From positions 1 through 56,466 of the forward strand of contig LURR01000014.1 in assembly GCA_001628485.1 (NCBI GenBank): 56,466 nt of DNA, read 5' to 3'. The notes below the pieces were generated by a model. The model had not been told where the DNA came from, ran no database searches, and was given only the letters and a program-made list of their open reading frames with translations. The stretch comes from Marine group II euryarchaeote REDSEA-S11_B3N4 (lineage in GTDB: Archaea; Thermoplasmatota; Poseidoniia; Poseidoniales; Thalassarchaeaceae). Made by a program: the position numbers and the translations under genes. Shown in pieces: positions 48,336-56,466 of the stretch; the first letter of the stretch is position 1, and the number at the start of each line of letters is the position of its first letter.

Positions 48336-49499
48336 TTATGAGGAATTGGCAGAATCGCTAACTGAGCCATTGGCATCTCTGTCAGATTCGGCATTACTCG
48401 AGCCGTACCTCCTCCTTTGCTTTGCTCTGATATACTTCAGTGGATGGGTCAACCATTCTTGGTCACAGAGGGGGTCCTCTCCTATTTGCACGGGGCATCT
48501 AGCGTTCGTTTTGAGAGAAGAGCATCCATGAGGCGTATACTCTCTTTCGTAAATCTGACCAACTTGGTATGATGTAGTTTCAGCGTCATAGTCCGGGGCG
48601 TTAGAAAAAAAGTTGCAGGTCTGCTCCTGCTGGAGGCCTATAGATCTGGAGAAGGCAGCGAGGAAGACCCTTCCAACATGATTTACATTTACCCCCTGGT
48701 TCAACTCAGAAACAGCTGATTCAAAGCACGGAGGCCAGTCATCCCTTATTGCCGCCGTCATGGGCATCTCCTCCTTGACTCTCTCAGAAAGTAGTCCAGT
48801 AATCCTCTCTACCGGGTCTGCGAACTTAGCTGCAAACTCATCGTCCATCCTGGAAATCCTATCTTCGCAACTAACCTTGAGACTCTCTCTGACCCTCTCC
48901 TTAATCAAACGGGAAGCCCTCTCTCTACCCGTCTCTCCAGCTCCAGAATCCAGACAAACCCAACCGTCTCTCAAAGGCCTATTTACCAATCTCCAGTATT
49001 TACCGGAAATTTTTGGGCTGAGCTCGATGAAGTCTACCATTGGAATCCAGTATATCTCAGACCCCTCAGAGTTGGTTTCCATAACAATATCGGATAGAAA
49101 TGAAGAGGAAAGCAAATTGAAGTTCTTGGAGTCCATACCCAGTAACTTATCCGCTCTGCTAGACTCGCCCTCAATCCATCTGGAAAGCAACCTCTCATCG
49201 AATGATGCGCAGACTACTAGCATTGCGTGAAGGAAGGACAGTGTCTCCGTCATCCTTCCAACGTCTGTTGAAAGGTCAATTGTGGAAGAGGATGCTGCAT
49301 CCTCCTGCTGTAGTACCGAATCCACCAGCCTTAACCTGCCCCTTACTCTCACATCCTCCAGCCAAGGGGCTTCAATTAGATCCTCAACAGTTATTCCGTT
49401 CTCTTCTAACATCTGACGAATGAATGACCTTCCCTGTGGTAGAAAGGGATACCGAGCGAGTAAACCCTCATCATCGATTTCAGGAGCTCTGATTGGCAT
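48336..49499 (-). CDS. priL: DNA primase large subunit
   Basis: A 387-residue PriL, the regulatory subunit of archaeal/eukaryotic primase. It positions the catalytic PriS and carries a [4Fe-4S] cluster. The C-terminal domain is clear: DDWPPCFESAVSELNQGVNVNHVGRVFLAAF, DYDAETTSYQVGQIYE, and YTPHGCSSLKTNARC. Cysteines 258, 326, 335 and 345 are placed as cluster ligands. The N-terminal domain begins IDDEGLLARYPFLPQG, as in archaeal PriL. The ATG at 49499 is preferred over a TTG at 49535. It leads a minus-strand set with DUF373 and pcc1, and shares a 64-base divergent region with the MptE-like gene. PriS is not in the window. Confidence 0.93.
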   Translation of the reverse strand: MPIRAPEIDDEGLLARYPFLPQGRSFIRQMLEENGITVEDLIEAPWLEDVRVRGRLRLVDSVLQQEDAASSSTIDLSTDVGRMTETLSFLHAMLVVCASFDERLLSRWIEGESSRADKLLGMDSKNFNLLSSSFLSDIVMETNSEGSEIYWIPMVDFIELSPKISGKYWRLVNRPLRDGWVCLDSGAGETGRERASRLIKERVRESLKVSCEDRISRMDDEFAAKFADPVERITGLLSERVKEEMPMTAAIRDDWPPCFESAVSELNQGVNVNHVGRVFLAAFSRSIGLQQEQTCNFFSNAPDYDAETTSYQVGQIYEREYTPHGCSSLKTNARCPVQIGEDPLCDQEWLTHPLKYIRAKQRRRYGSSNAESDRDANGSVSDSANSS

Positions 49500-49563
49500 C
49501 GGCACAAACTCAAGAGTTCCGCGAGGGTTCTTCAATACTTACCGAGCCCTTCCAGTGGAGAGC

Positions 49564-50331
49564 ATGGCCAAACAAGAAACTCCATCTGCCTTGACGCCTT
49601 CTTCTCCGACGCTTGTTGGTATTCAGAACGAAGTAAGAGATTACTTCGGCTGGACCGAGGGGGACGACAAAGATAGCGCAGTTTCGATGCTTCGAAGGGT
49701 CGAAGACTCAACCGTGGAAATCTGGGCCAGGCATAATAGAGCTGCAACTCTATCGAAGATTTTCCGAAGAATCGTGATTAGGGAAGCGCGGATAGCAATC
49801 CTCGGAGCAGCAGTAGAACCAGATGAGATAGCCTCTATTCTGGATGGTCCAACGCTCATTGTAGCTGCAGATGGAGCGGTTGGAGCGATTTCGGAGATGC
49901 CCGCCTCACTTTCTGAGAAGGCATGGTCCCGCGTTGTGTGCATGGTTAGCGATGCCGACGGTGGAGAAGGGACCTATCAAGCAGTTAGAAGATCAATACC
50001 TTTCGTATTACATGCCCACGGAGACAATAGAGAAGACTGGGACGCCCTACTAGGATTGGCCGAGGAACAGACAAACCCCCCTGAGCTCGTACTAACTCAC
50101 CAAACGCAAAATCCAATCGGGGGGATGTACAATCCTGGCGGTTTTACTGACGGAGACCGCGCAGCATGCTTCTTAACAGCACTGGGGATGCGTAAAGAAA
50201 ACATCAAGCTGCTAGGCACCAGATCTGATATTGTTGGCCGATGGTCAGGAGATACCGAGGAGTCCTCCAAGCTCCAGAAACTGCAGTGGATGAAATCAAT
50301 TCTGCAGATCCAAGGACTTTGGGACGGCTAG
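49564..50331 (+). CDS. 6-hydroxymethyl-dihydropterin pyrophosphokinase-like (MptE/DUF115)
   Basis: A 255-residue protein of the archaeal MptE family. It pyrophosphorylates 6-hydroxymethyl-7,8-dihydropterin, a step in tetrahydromethanopterin or folate-type synthesis. [35 protein letters not shown] fits the DUF115 nucleotide/pterin fold. [16 protein letters not shown] is the acidic motif (family: xxTDLDG), [10 protein letters not shown] the metal region, and [30 protein letters not shown] the C-terminal signature. The ATG at 49564 was chosen because the frame upstream overlaps priL. It converges on the DUF2135 gene with a 4-base overlap. In a folate user (purH, purN) the product would feed the folate pathway (inference). 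Confidence 0.88.
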   Translation: MAKQETPSALTPSSPTLVGIQNEVRDYFGWTEGDDKDSAVSMLRRVEDSTVEIWARHNRAATLSKIFRRIVIREARIAILGAAVEPDEIASILDGPTLIVAADGAVGAISEMPASLSEKAWSRVVCMVSDADGGEGTYQAVRRSIPFVLHAHGDNREDWDALLGLAEEQTNPPELVLTHQTQNPIGGMYNPGGFTDGDRAACFLTALGMRKENIKLLGTRSDIVGRWSGDTEESSKLQKLQWMKSILQIQGLWDG

Positions 50332-51509
50332 ATTTCGAAACTTCCGACCTCTACAGTCGAGCCATCTGATTGAATAGATCCAGAGAACTGTTGCTTATCC
50401 CCACCGTTGTTCACATTAACCTCGAACTGAACCTCTCCTTCTTCGCCTTCTGTCTCAAAGTGCCTAACAACCACCGAATAAGTCCCGGAAGGAGGGGAGG
50501 AACCCCATCTTATCTCTCTGGAACCGGACTCAGGGTCGTAACCCTCCATGTCGAACTTCCCTCCTCCCAAGCCCTCCGGATTGAAGAAAGACAACTCCTC
50601 CCCGTTAGAATCAATTATTGAGAGCCCCAAGTCAGAACTGCCTTCCCAGTTGAGACTCACTGATGCACCGTCTTGAACCGTCCCCACTCTTCTCCTAAGC
50701 TCATCCACATCTCTAGCTTCGGTGAAATCCTCCTTTACTTCCTCAGTCAATTCCTCATCACTCGCCGTAGGCTGAGGCACTTCTCCATCTGGACCAGCTA
50801 TGGCGAATTTAGCGACGAATTGCAGGTCGTTACTCTTGACAAGGGACCCCTCATAGAACCGTTTGCTCTCCCCAATTGTCAGGCTTACAGTGAAACCCGT
50901 CTCATTCTTCTTGTGTATCCTTCTTAGAAGAGGTACCCATGAGAACAATCCCTTTGTGTGGATTTTGTAGTGCCTGACTCCAACTCTGTAGACCCCTGGA
51001 GGAGGGGTTTTCGTCCAGACAATATTCTCAACTGGGGATTTCGAAGTAGGCTTGAAGTTCATGTCTACATCTAGCTCTCCACCGCAATTTGAAGTCCTGT
51101 TGTCGTGATAGATGTGCTCCCCAGATGGAGTGATTACATGTAGGTCGAGATCATTCCAATTGTCCCACATCAGACTGATTTGGACAGAGCCCCTCTTTGC
51201 CCCCTCCCTCTCGAGCCTCTTCTCGAGTGCAGTAGCGCCCTTTTCTGATATCTCTGCTTCCTGCACTCCGGCACCAATTGCCTCCGACCCCTCGCCTAGT
51301 GAACCTGATACGGTTGGAGTTCCAGAACGGTCTCTCCCCCTTCCCCTTCTCCTTCTAGATGTGGATCCTGCGAGAACCTCCTCTGGGACGTTCCTCCTTG
51401 TAGAAGGAAGTATCGTCCTCCTATTTTGCGAACGCAAAATTCGGAACAGGCCATTCAAGGTCGCTATCAGAATTAGTCCGATGACAACGAGGGATACAGC
51501 GTCCGCCAC
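50328..51509 (-). CDS. Membrane-anchored protein with two DUF2135/YfaP-like beta domains
   Basis: A 393-residue protein. One N-terminal membrane helix ([18 protein letters not shown]) is followed by a basic linker ([15 protein letters not shown]) and two copies of a beta-sandwich domain (about 109-218 and 274-393). Each has the pattern W...[32 protein letters not shown]...[21 protein letters not shown], the YfaP/DUF2135 signature (LxWxxxxDLDLxVxxPxG...GGxLDxD...E.IxW..xPPxGxYxVxVxxY). The second copy is more degraded. Topology: the large part outside if the helix anchors it. The start is GTG at 51509; a TTG at 51575 is possible. It diverges from a giant surface protein, so the two may act together at the envelope. 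Confidence 0.7.
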   Translation of the reverse strand: MADAVSLVVIGLILIATLNGLFRILRSQNRRTILPSTRRNVPEEVLAGSTSRRRRGRGRDRSGTPTVSGSLGEGSEAIGAGVQEAEISEKGATALEKRLEREGAKRGSVQISLMWDNWNDLDLHVITPSGEHIYHDNRTSNCGGELDVDMNFKPTSKSPVENIVWTKTPPPGVYRVGVRHYKIHTKGLFSWVPLLRRIHKKNETGFTVSLTIGESKRFYEGSLVKSNDLQFVAKFAIAGPDGEVPQPTASDEELTEEVKEDFTEARDVDELRRRVGTVQDGASVSLNWEGSSDLGLSIIDSNGEELSFFNPEGLGGGKFDMEGYDPESGSREIRWGSSPPSGTYSVVVRHFETEGEEGEVQFEVNVNNGGDKQQFSGSIQSDGSTVEVGSFEI

Positions 51510-51638
51510 GTGACCGAACGTGAGCAGTGACTTTTCATAACATCGGTTGCAACCAAGACGAACCAAGAAGGACAATTATTTTCTCCGGTTGTTTCATAAT
51601 GATGGTTAGTCTCCTCTACGAGGAGGGGAGCGGAAGCG
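51510..51638. promoter_or_regulatory. Divergent intergenic region with ribosome-binding site for the giant surface gene
   Basis: This 129-base space separates the divergent DUF2135-like and giant surface genes. AGGAGGGG (51621-51628) lies 10 bases before the ATG at 51639 and is a strong Shine-Dalgarno match. AATTATTTTC around 51574-51583 is a plausible A/T-rich promoter element for either direction. No other element is recognised. Confidence 0.5.
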
Positions 51639-54600
51639 ATGCTTACACATTCCAGTCTAGAATCCTCGAGAAACCCACATATTACAACGAATACGGCCAG
51701 CAAGGCCACGATTCTAGTCGCTCTACTTTTCCTCTCCCCCTTGCTCGCTGGTATTCCCATTGCTCCAGACCAAGAGAACCCAATGCCAAGCTCGACTCGT
51801 CAAATGAGCCCAGATGTGGTAGTGACCGATCTAGACGTCACCACACCTTCCGCTATTGTTGGAGGAACCCCTACCCTTGCTCCTGTTAATCACGTGATTA
51901 TAGTGGGGACCACCAATCAGGGCGGGTCTACTGCCGAAGGGAATGTCACCCTCAAGGTTAACGGGGTCGTCGTTGATAACAGGACTGCCACCATAACTCC
52001 CGGAGGGCAGGTAAACAGCGTGATGTACTGGGACGCCTCTTCCCTATCCGGAACAGGATATGAGATAACTGCGTCATGGGCCCCATCATCGTCCTCATCC
52101 GACTCCGACTCTAGCAATAACCAGATGTCTCTATCTGGCGTCAGTGTCACAGAGGTGGAGTCTGCCTCAGACATCGCAGACTCCCTACCATCAGATGGAT
52201 CTTCCCTCGCAAGAGCTCTCTGGGAGGGGGCAATAACTGTGGTCAACACGGGAAATCAACCAGTAGACGTCACAGCCCAGCTAACACTAACTCCTTCGCT
52301 GGGCGGTCCGAGCGTCCCCCTGTCCTCGAGTACAGAGCAATTACTACCCGGAAGCCTTGCAGACCCCCCAACTCCTGCTAATATCACAATATCGTTCGAT
52401 GGCTCCAGTCTGGAAGGAGATTACACCCTAAGCGGCAGCCTACTTGTGTCGGGCTCTACTCAGGGTTCGGTCACGATCGACTCCAGAATCGTTAGTTTCG
52501 TCGCCCTAAGGGCATCTCTTATACCAGCTAACAACCGGAACGTCGACCCGGGTTCGCAGGCAACACTGAACTTCATACTACAGAACTCTGGAACCGTTGA
52601 AGACAACTTCACCGTGACCCAAAGCAACAACTCCAATCCCGCTAACTACTGGGTAAATATCACTGACCAGATACATGACTCCAACAATCTACTCAATGTA
52701 GGCGCCCAGCAAACCCATGCAATCCAGATCCCGGTCGAAGTTCCTGCTGATGCCGCCAACGGAGACGCCGTGATAGTGACCGTAACAATTCAAAGCGACA
52801 CAGCGGGATACGTCCTCTCAGCCAGTACAATGGTGATGGCCGGGGGTACATTCAGCGCGGAGATTTTCCAGAACCACAGCCATTCGATGGGTGAAAACTT
52901 CGCGAACATAACCCCCGGTTCCCCCAGAACCCTGCAATATACGCTGATGAACACAGGTACCGCGCCAGCCCAGTATCAGATCGATGTCGGAGCGACGGAA
53001 TCGGTGCCGTACTGGATCATAGACTCACCTGTCACAATCACCGACGTCCTGCTGCCAAATGAGACAAGGACACTCCCCGTAACAATCACTACCCCGGAGC
53101 TAGAGATGCCACTGAATCCGTCTTGGAAGGTCTCTTCCATCGAGCGAGTAGACCTGATGATCCAAGCAATACCACTACAGGGAGGAGTCCCAGCAGTCAA
53201 CCAGACGACGCTAATGATAGACAGCGTAGTTGAGTTGGACATCTCAATTACCAGTGAAATCGATGACATCTCAGTTAATGACATCATGGGGGGTAATACC
53301 GACAGGTTTGTTGGCTTCGAAGTGACGATAATTCACAATCTCGGTTCAAACAACACCTTGGCTCAAGTATCTCTCAGCGCCATGCCATGCACCTCTCTAG
53401 CGCCAACCACTGCCGCATCTGGCAGCCCTTGGACACAATCCACCTGTAGCAATGGGAAGGTCTTCCTTCAGGATACCCCAGCTGGCTCCAGTCTCATTGA
53501 GAATTCTCGGTGGACGGCTACGGTCCAGACCTCGTCCTCCTCCTCCTCCGCCTCGACCTTGGAACTCCTGCCAGGAGAGACCGGATACGGCATGGTGGGA
53601 CTGAGCTTCGGCCCCACCCCAGATTTCCAGTACCCATCGGCAGGTCACCTCAACTTCTCGTTCATGGCGACATCATCTTGGGCTGCGTTCTCCGGGGCAA
53701 TTTCACGTAATGCCACAGCCACGGTTTCCATGTCAATAGCTGAAATCTGGTCGGCAGAGCTGACTTCCTCAGGGGCAGCCAACGGTGACCCCGGGACCGC
53801 CATATCCTCTGAGGTGGTTTTGGAGAATACAGGAAACGATCCAGCAAACTTCACCATAGGATACGTCCCGAAGCCTGGATGGACTATTACGCTGGGGTCC
53901 ACCGCGGCGAACCTAGTACCCTCTATGACGAATCTGTACAATGACGGCACATCAACCCAAAACCAGCGGCCAATAACGGTCACTGCCACTCCCCCGGCCT
54001 CGGCAAGAGCGGATGAGACGCATCAGGTCTGGGTCTACGCCAACTCCACGGAGACCGGAGAACTGCTCGCATATGCCCCTGCCCTATTCACTCTCACTGA
54101 AGTCATCTCGGCGGAACTCTACCCCCCTTCTTCCACGGCAGTAATCACCCCTTCCCCCTCACTCGACAGCAGAGTCGGTCAGAAAACCCTGATTGCCCTG
54201 CTCAATAACACCGGAAACAAGAACATAACCTACAACCTGTCCCTGGACAATCTCGATGCAGACAAGATCAGGGTCTGCTTCTCCGAGGAAATGCAGCCCT
54301 GTGTGACCGAATCCACACTGTTGGTACCAGCAGGGTCGCAGGGGATCGTCAGGATTTACTCCACTGCAGGAGAGGACTCGAGAGCCGATGAAGACCAGAG
54401 ATTCTTCCTGAATGCGTCTCACGACGGCGATTTAATGTCTTCAAGCGAATGGAAGGTGAAAGTTGCCCCTGATCACGCAATACTATTCATATCTACCACC
54501 GAAGTGAGTGTAGCTCCGGGGAACACCGTCGACCTAGAGGTGGTTTTACGGAACGACGGCAACCTCATGGAGACGCTGAACCTGACAGTGACCTTCCCAG

Positions 54601-56466
54601 AGGGAATGACCAACTGGTCTTACCAGGTCAACGAATCCGAATTCTCACTTGACCAGTATGAGTCTCGTACCGTACTCCTCAGCATCACACTCCCCCCTCT
54701 CAGGGACGGGGACCAGATTCTCGTAGCCGACGTGATCCACAACCTCACCATGAGAGCGGTAAACATCACAGACCCGTTCCCCACATGGCCTGCAACAAGA
54801 ATGGTCGATGGAGTGGCTCAGCCCGTTCCACTGTCTGAGAGGGTCGCAATTGGCGGGGGCGTGCCTGCTGGGACTTCGACGCTCAAAGTCAAGGTCCTCC
54901 CCGTCTTCGATGTGGAATTGATCAAGTCCCCGCAGAGGATAGCAATAGTCCCCGGAGTGGACAGATCAATCGAATTCGAAATGGAGAACAAGGGCAACGC
55001 ACCAATCAACCTAACCATACAGTGGGAAACCATAGACATGGAACAGGACGACTCGAAGCCAGATAGGTTCGAAGTCCGAAACTCGCTAGGCTCTACGAAC
55101 CTGTACCTGCAAGTTGGGCAGACCAGCTCAATCAGCTTCGAATTCGGAATGACACATAATGACACGATCATGGGTGAGCAAGGAACGTTCATCCTGAAGA
55201 GAGTACCAGATGAGGCTGCAATGGAAACCCAGCAGAACTCCTTCCCGATCACCGTCGTCAGAGCCCAGACCGATGACACTTACACCCTGAGCGCCGATGC
55301 CGCCGGCCAGTACCAGTGCGAAAACAACGACGACCCGAATTGCAGGCAAATAGAGATACCATGGGTGGACATAAACTACCGAGACAGCTCATTCGACCCA
55401 AGGTCCTACACACTGGCAATGAACGGGGATATGGACCCCTACGACGCATCAGCAGACCCCCCAGAACGCCTCGTAGACTCAGCTAGCTACCCCAAGGTGC
55501 ACTGGTGGCTATACATCGATCACGACACCGATGCAGGCACTGCAAGGTGCGAACTAGCAGACATAGATGGGAACGGAATCGCCGCCACGGATGCTACGGA
55601 AGAGACATGCAACTCGGATTGGGAACTCGACGCTACCACTCCCTATGAGGGAGGGAGCCCAGACTCCGCTCACGGGGGCACCATCGTAATCCAGGTAATT
55701 ATCCCCGAAAAGCAGCTGGACGGGGTTGCAGCGGGAGACGGATGGAATATCTACCTGCAACTAAGACACCCAGAGGAGCCCAAGACAACGGAGTACTCGA
55801 CGGATCTGGTCGTCAAACTCAGGATGACAGAATCTACAGACCCTCTGGTCAACAGCATCACATTCAGGGGAGAGGGCGTAGAGGGTGAGAGCACTTGGAT
55901 CGACGTTACCGTAATTAATGCAGGATACGCAGTAATGCCGACACAGTCCCAACTGAACCTCGACTGCTCTTCCACGCCTTACGCAGAGGTGACGAACATG
56001 TTCGCATCGTACCCGATACCGGCTCTCGAGGCAAATGGGAACTTCACTGCTTCATGGGCCGTGGAACTAAACCCAATCCCATGGTACAAGTCCTCAGAGA
56101 CACTGACTTGCTCTGCATACATCACCTATCCGGACATCATAATGCAGATGGGAGGAATCTTCGGCAACGTCGTAGAAAACGACGTCTTGACGGAGGACCT
56201 GGCGATCGAATCTTGGTCCACCCCAGCCGTAGAACTATCCGGACTCCAGCTCCCGTCTGCACTCCTAGTCGCAGCACTCCTACTCCTCTTGGCGGTATCG
56301 CTCATGAGACAGGGACTGGAAGAGCAAGAGAGCCGCCTGCACGCATCCTCGTACGTGGCAGCCATGTCATTCGGGGCCCTCTCGCTAACCGGCGCCTCCA
56401 CGATCCTGTCACTTCTTTGCGCTCTAGCCTCCATCTCGTTCGCTGGGCTCGTGGCGTGGCTATCCT
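51639..56466 (+). CDS. Giant secreted CARDB-like surface protein (3' end outside window)
   Basis: An open frame of at least 1609 residues runs past the right edge. N-terminal signal-like helix KATILVALLFLSPLLAGIPIAP is followed by more than 1400 residues of Ser/Thr/Asn-rich beta-sandwich repeats. Units of the CARDB/NPCBM type recur, for example NTGNQPVDVTAQLTLTPSLGG, NSGTVEDNFTVTQSN, NTGTAPAQYQIDVGA, NTGNDPANFTIGYVPKPGW, NNTGNKNITYNLSLDN, NKGNAPINLTIQWE. Many N-glycosylation sequons are present. Three C-terminal helices start around residue 1539 (ALLVAALLLLLAVSLM and others), so it is membrane-anchored. No catalytic motif is seen. An adhesin or S-layer-associated role is plausible (inference). 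Confidence 0.75.
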   Translation, partial: MLTHSSLESSRNPHITTNTASKATILVALLFLSPLLAGIPIAPDQENPMPSSTRQMSPDVVVTDLDVTTPSAIVGGTPTLAPVNHVIIVGTTNQGGSTAEGNVTLKVNGVVVDNRTATITPGGQVNSVMYWDASSLSGTGYEITASWAPSSSSSDSDSSNNQMSLSGVSVTEVESASDIADSLPSDGSSLARALWEGAITVVNTGNQPVDVTAQLTLTPSLGGPSVPLSSSTEQLLPGSLADPPTPANITISFDGSSLEGDYTLSGSLLVSGSTQGSVTIDSRIVSFVALRASLIPANNRNVDPGSQATLNFILQNSGTVEDNFTVTQSNNSNPANYWVNITDQIHDSNNLLNVGAQQTHAIQIPVEVPADAANGDAVIVTVTIQSDTAGYVLSASTMVMAGGTFSAEIFQNHSHSMGENFANITPGSPRTLQYTLMNTGTAPAQYQIDVGATESVPYWIIDSPVTITDVLLPNETRTLPVTITTPELEMPLNPSWKVSSIERVDLMIQAIPLQGGVPAVNQTTLMIDSVVELDISITSEIDDISVNDIMGGNTDRFVGFEVTIIHNLGSNNTLAQVSLSAMPCTSLAPTTAASGSPWTQSTCSNGKVFLQDTPAGSSLIENSRWTATVQTSSSSSSASTLELLPGETGYGMVGLSFGPTPDFQYPSAGHLNFSFMATSSWAAFSGAISRNATATVSMSIAEIWSAELTSSGAANGDPGTAISSEVVLENTGNDPANFTIGYVPKPGWTITLGSTAANLVPSMTNLYNDGTSTQNQRPITVTATPPASARADETHQVWVYANSTETGELLAYAPALFTLTEVISAELYPPSSTAVITPSPSLDSRVGQKTLIALLNNTGNKNITYNLSLDNLDADKIRVCFSEEMQPCVTESTLLVPAGSQGIVRIYSTAGEDSRADEDQRFFLNASHDGDLMSSSEWKVKVAPDHAILFISTTEVSVAPGNTVDLEVVLRNDGNLMETLNLTVTFPEGMTNWSYQVNESEFSLDQYESRTVLLSITLPPLRDGDQILVADVIHNLTMRAVNITDPFPTWPATRMVDGVAQPVPLSERVAIGGGVPAGTSTLKVKVLPVFDVELIKSPQRIAIVPGVDRSIEFEMENKGNAPINLTIQWETIDMEQDDSKPDRFEVRNSLGSTNLYLQVGQTSSISFEFGMTHNDTIMGEQGTFILKRVPDEAAMETQQNSFPITVVRAQTDDTYTLSADAAGQYQCENNDDPNCRQIEIPWVDINYRDSSFDPRSYTLAMNGDMDPYDASADPPERLVDSASYPKVHWWLYIDHDTDAGTARCELADIDGNGIAATDATEETCNSDWELDATTPYEGGSPDSAHGGTIVIQVIIPEKQLDGVAAGDGWNIYLQLRHPEEPKTTEYSTDLVVKLRMTESTDPLVNSITFRGEGVEGESTWIDVTVINAGYAVMPTQSQLNLDCSSTPYAEVTNMFASYPIPALEANGNFTASWAVELNPIPWYKSSETLTCSAYITYPDIIMQMGGIFGNVVENDVLTEDLAIESWSTPAVELSGLQLPSALLVAALLLLLAVSLMRQGLEEQESRLHASSYVAAMSFGALSLTGASTILSLLCALASISFAGLVAWLS

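Noticed and set aside
52976-53287. Minus-strand open frames in 51900-56434 (for example 52976-53287, 53645-53989, 54818-55279)
   Set aside because: They lie inside the single long plus-strand surface-protein frame, which has a signal peptide, repeats and a strong ribosome-binding site. The minus frames have shadow-type Ser/Arg-rich composition.
1-56466. CRISPR array, insertion sequence, integrase, prophage
   Set aside because: I looked for regularly spaced repeats, transposase or integrase motifs and tRNA-flanking attachment duplications and found none.

Overview
The window looks like a planktonic euryarchaeon, most likely Marine Group II (Poseidoniales, Thermoplasmatota) or a close relative. 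This is an inference from gene content. Archaeal information-processing and coenzyme genes (archaeal DnaG, primase large subunit PriL, KEOPS Pcc1, a group II chaperonin, 4-phosphopantoate--beta-alanine ligase, an MptE-like pyrophosphokinase, deoxyhypusine synthase, S-adenosylmethionine decarboxylase, THEP1 NTPase, DUF373, geranylgeranyl reductase) sit among bacterial-looking genes (PurH, PurN, GcvH, RNase HI, MobA, MMPL exporter, LysE, CutA). GC is near 50%. Coding is dense: no gap exceeds about 220 bases, and many neighbours abut or overlap by 1-4 bases. I see no rRNA, CRISPR array, insertion sequence or integrase.

Layout. 1-1078: C-terminal end of a membrane-anchored subtilase-like protein, cut by the window edge. 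1088-6674 (minus): a run of geranylgeranyl reductase, HAD phosphatase, MMPL/RND exporter and SDR, a possible lipid module. 6751-10730 (plus): CutA, YczE-like membrane protein, threonine synthase, Cys/Met PLP enzyme, LysE exporter. 10739-13390 (minus): homoserine-kinase-like phosphotransferase, MOSC protein, DUF6159-like membrane protein, a 58-residue membrane protein and tRNA-Leu(GAG). 13431-17741: two sulfotransferases, a glycosyltransferase and two envelope proteins. 17850-24545: divergent chaperonin, PurH, cystathionine beta-synthase-like and gamma-synthase/lyase genes (tail to tail), DUF454 protein, PurN. 24525-26500 (minus): MobA, a HEAT-like protein with a small companion, a TerB-like protein. 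26718-31693 (plus): DnaG behind a GC-rich structured leader, TPR protein, thioredoxin-fold protein, methyltransferase. 31708-33999: Lrp regulator, unknown Cys-rich protein, enolase. 33988-36484 (minus): aminotransferase, SpeD, deoxyhypusine synthase. 36569: tRNA-Cys(GCA). 36648-41093: duplicated membrane protein, Ser/Thr dehydratase, GcvH, RNase HI, THEP1 and small membrane proteins. 41238-43859 (minus): a winged-helix-like protein followed by an adenine-methyltransferase-like protein with a degraded catalytic motif. 43931-45145: isopropylmalate-dehydrogenase family. 45160-49499 (minus): PriL, DUF373, Pcc1, NadC, phosphopantoate ligase. 49564-50331: MptE-like. 50328-51509 (minus): two-repeat DUF2135-like protein. 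51639 to the right edge: a giant secreted CARDB-like protein still open at the edge.

Together the genes cover threonine, homocysteine and cysteine metabolism, purine synthesis (purH, purN), NAD and CoA synthesis, spermidine/hypusine modification and envelope decoration. The best candidates for something undescribed are the methyltransferase-like/winged-helix pair, the alternative-pairing leader before dnaG, the hairpin touching the chaperonin start codon, and a tRNA-Cys with coordinated changes at both partners of the 18-55 elbow contact.
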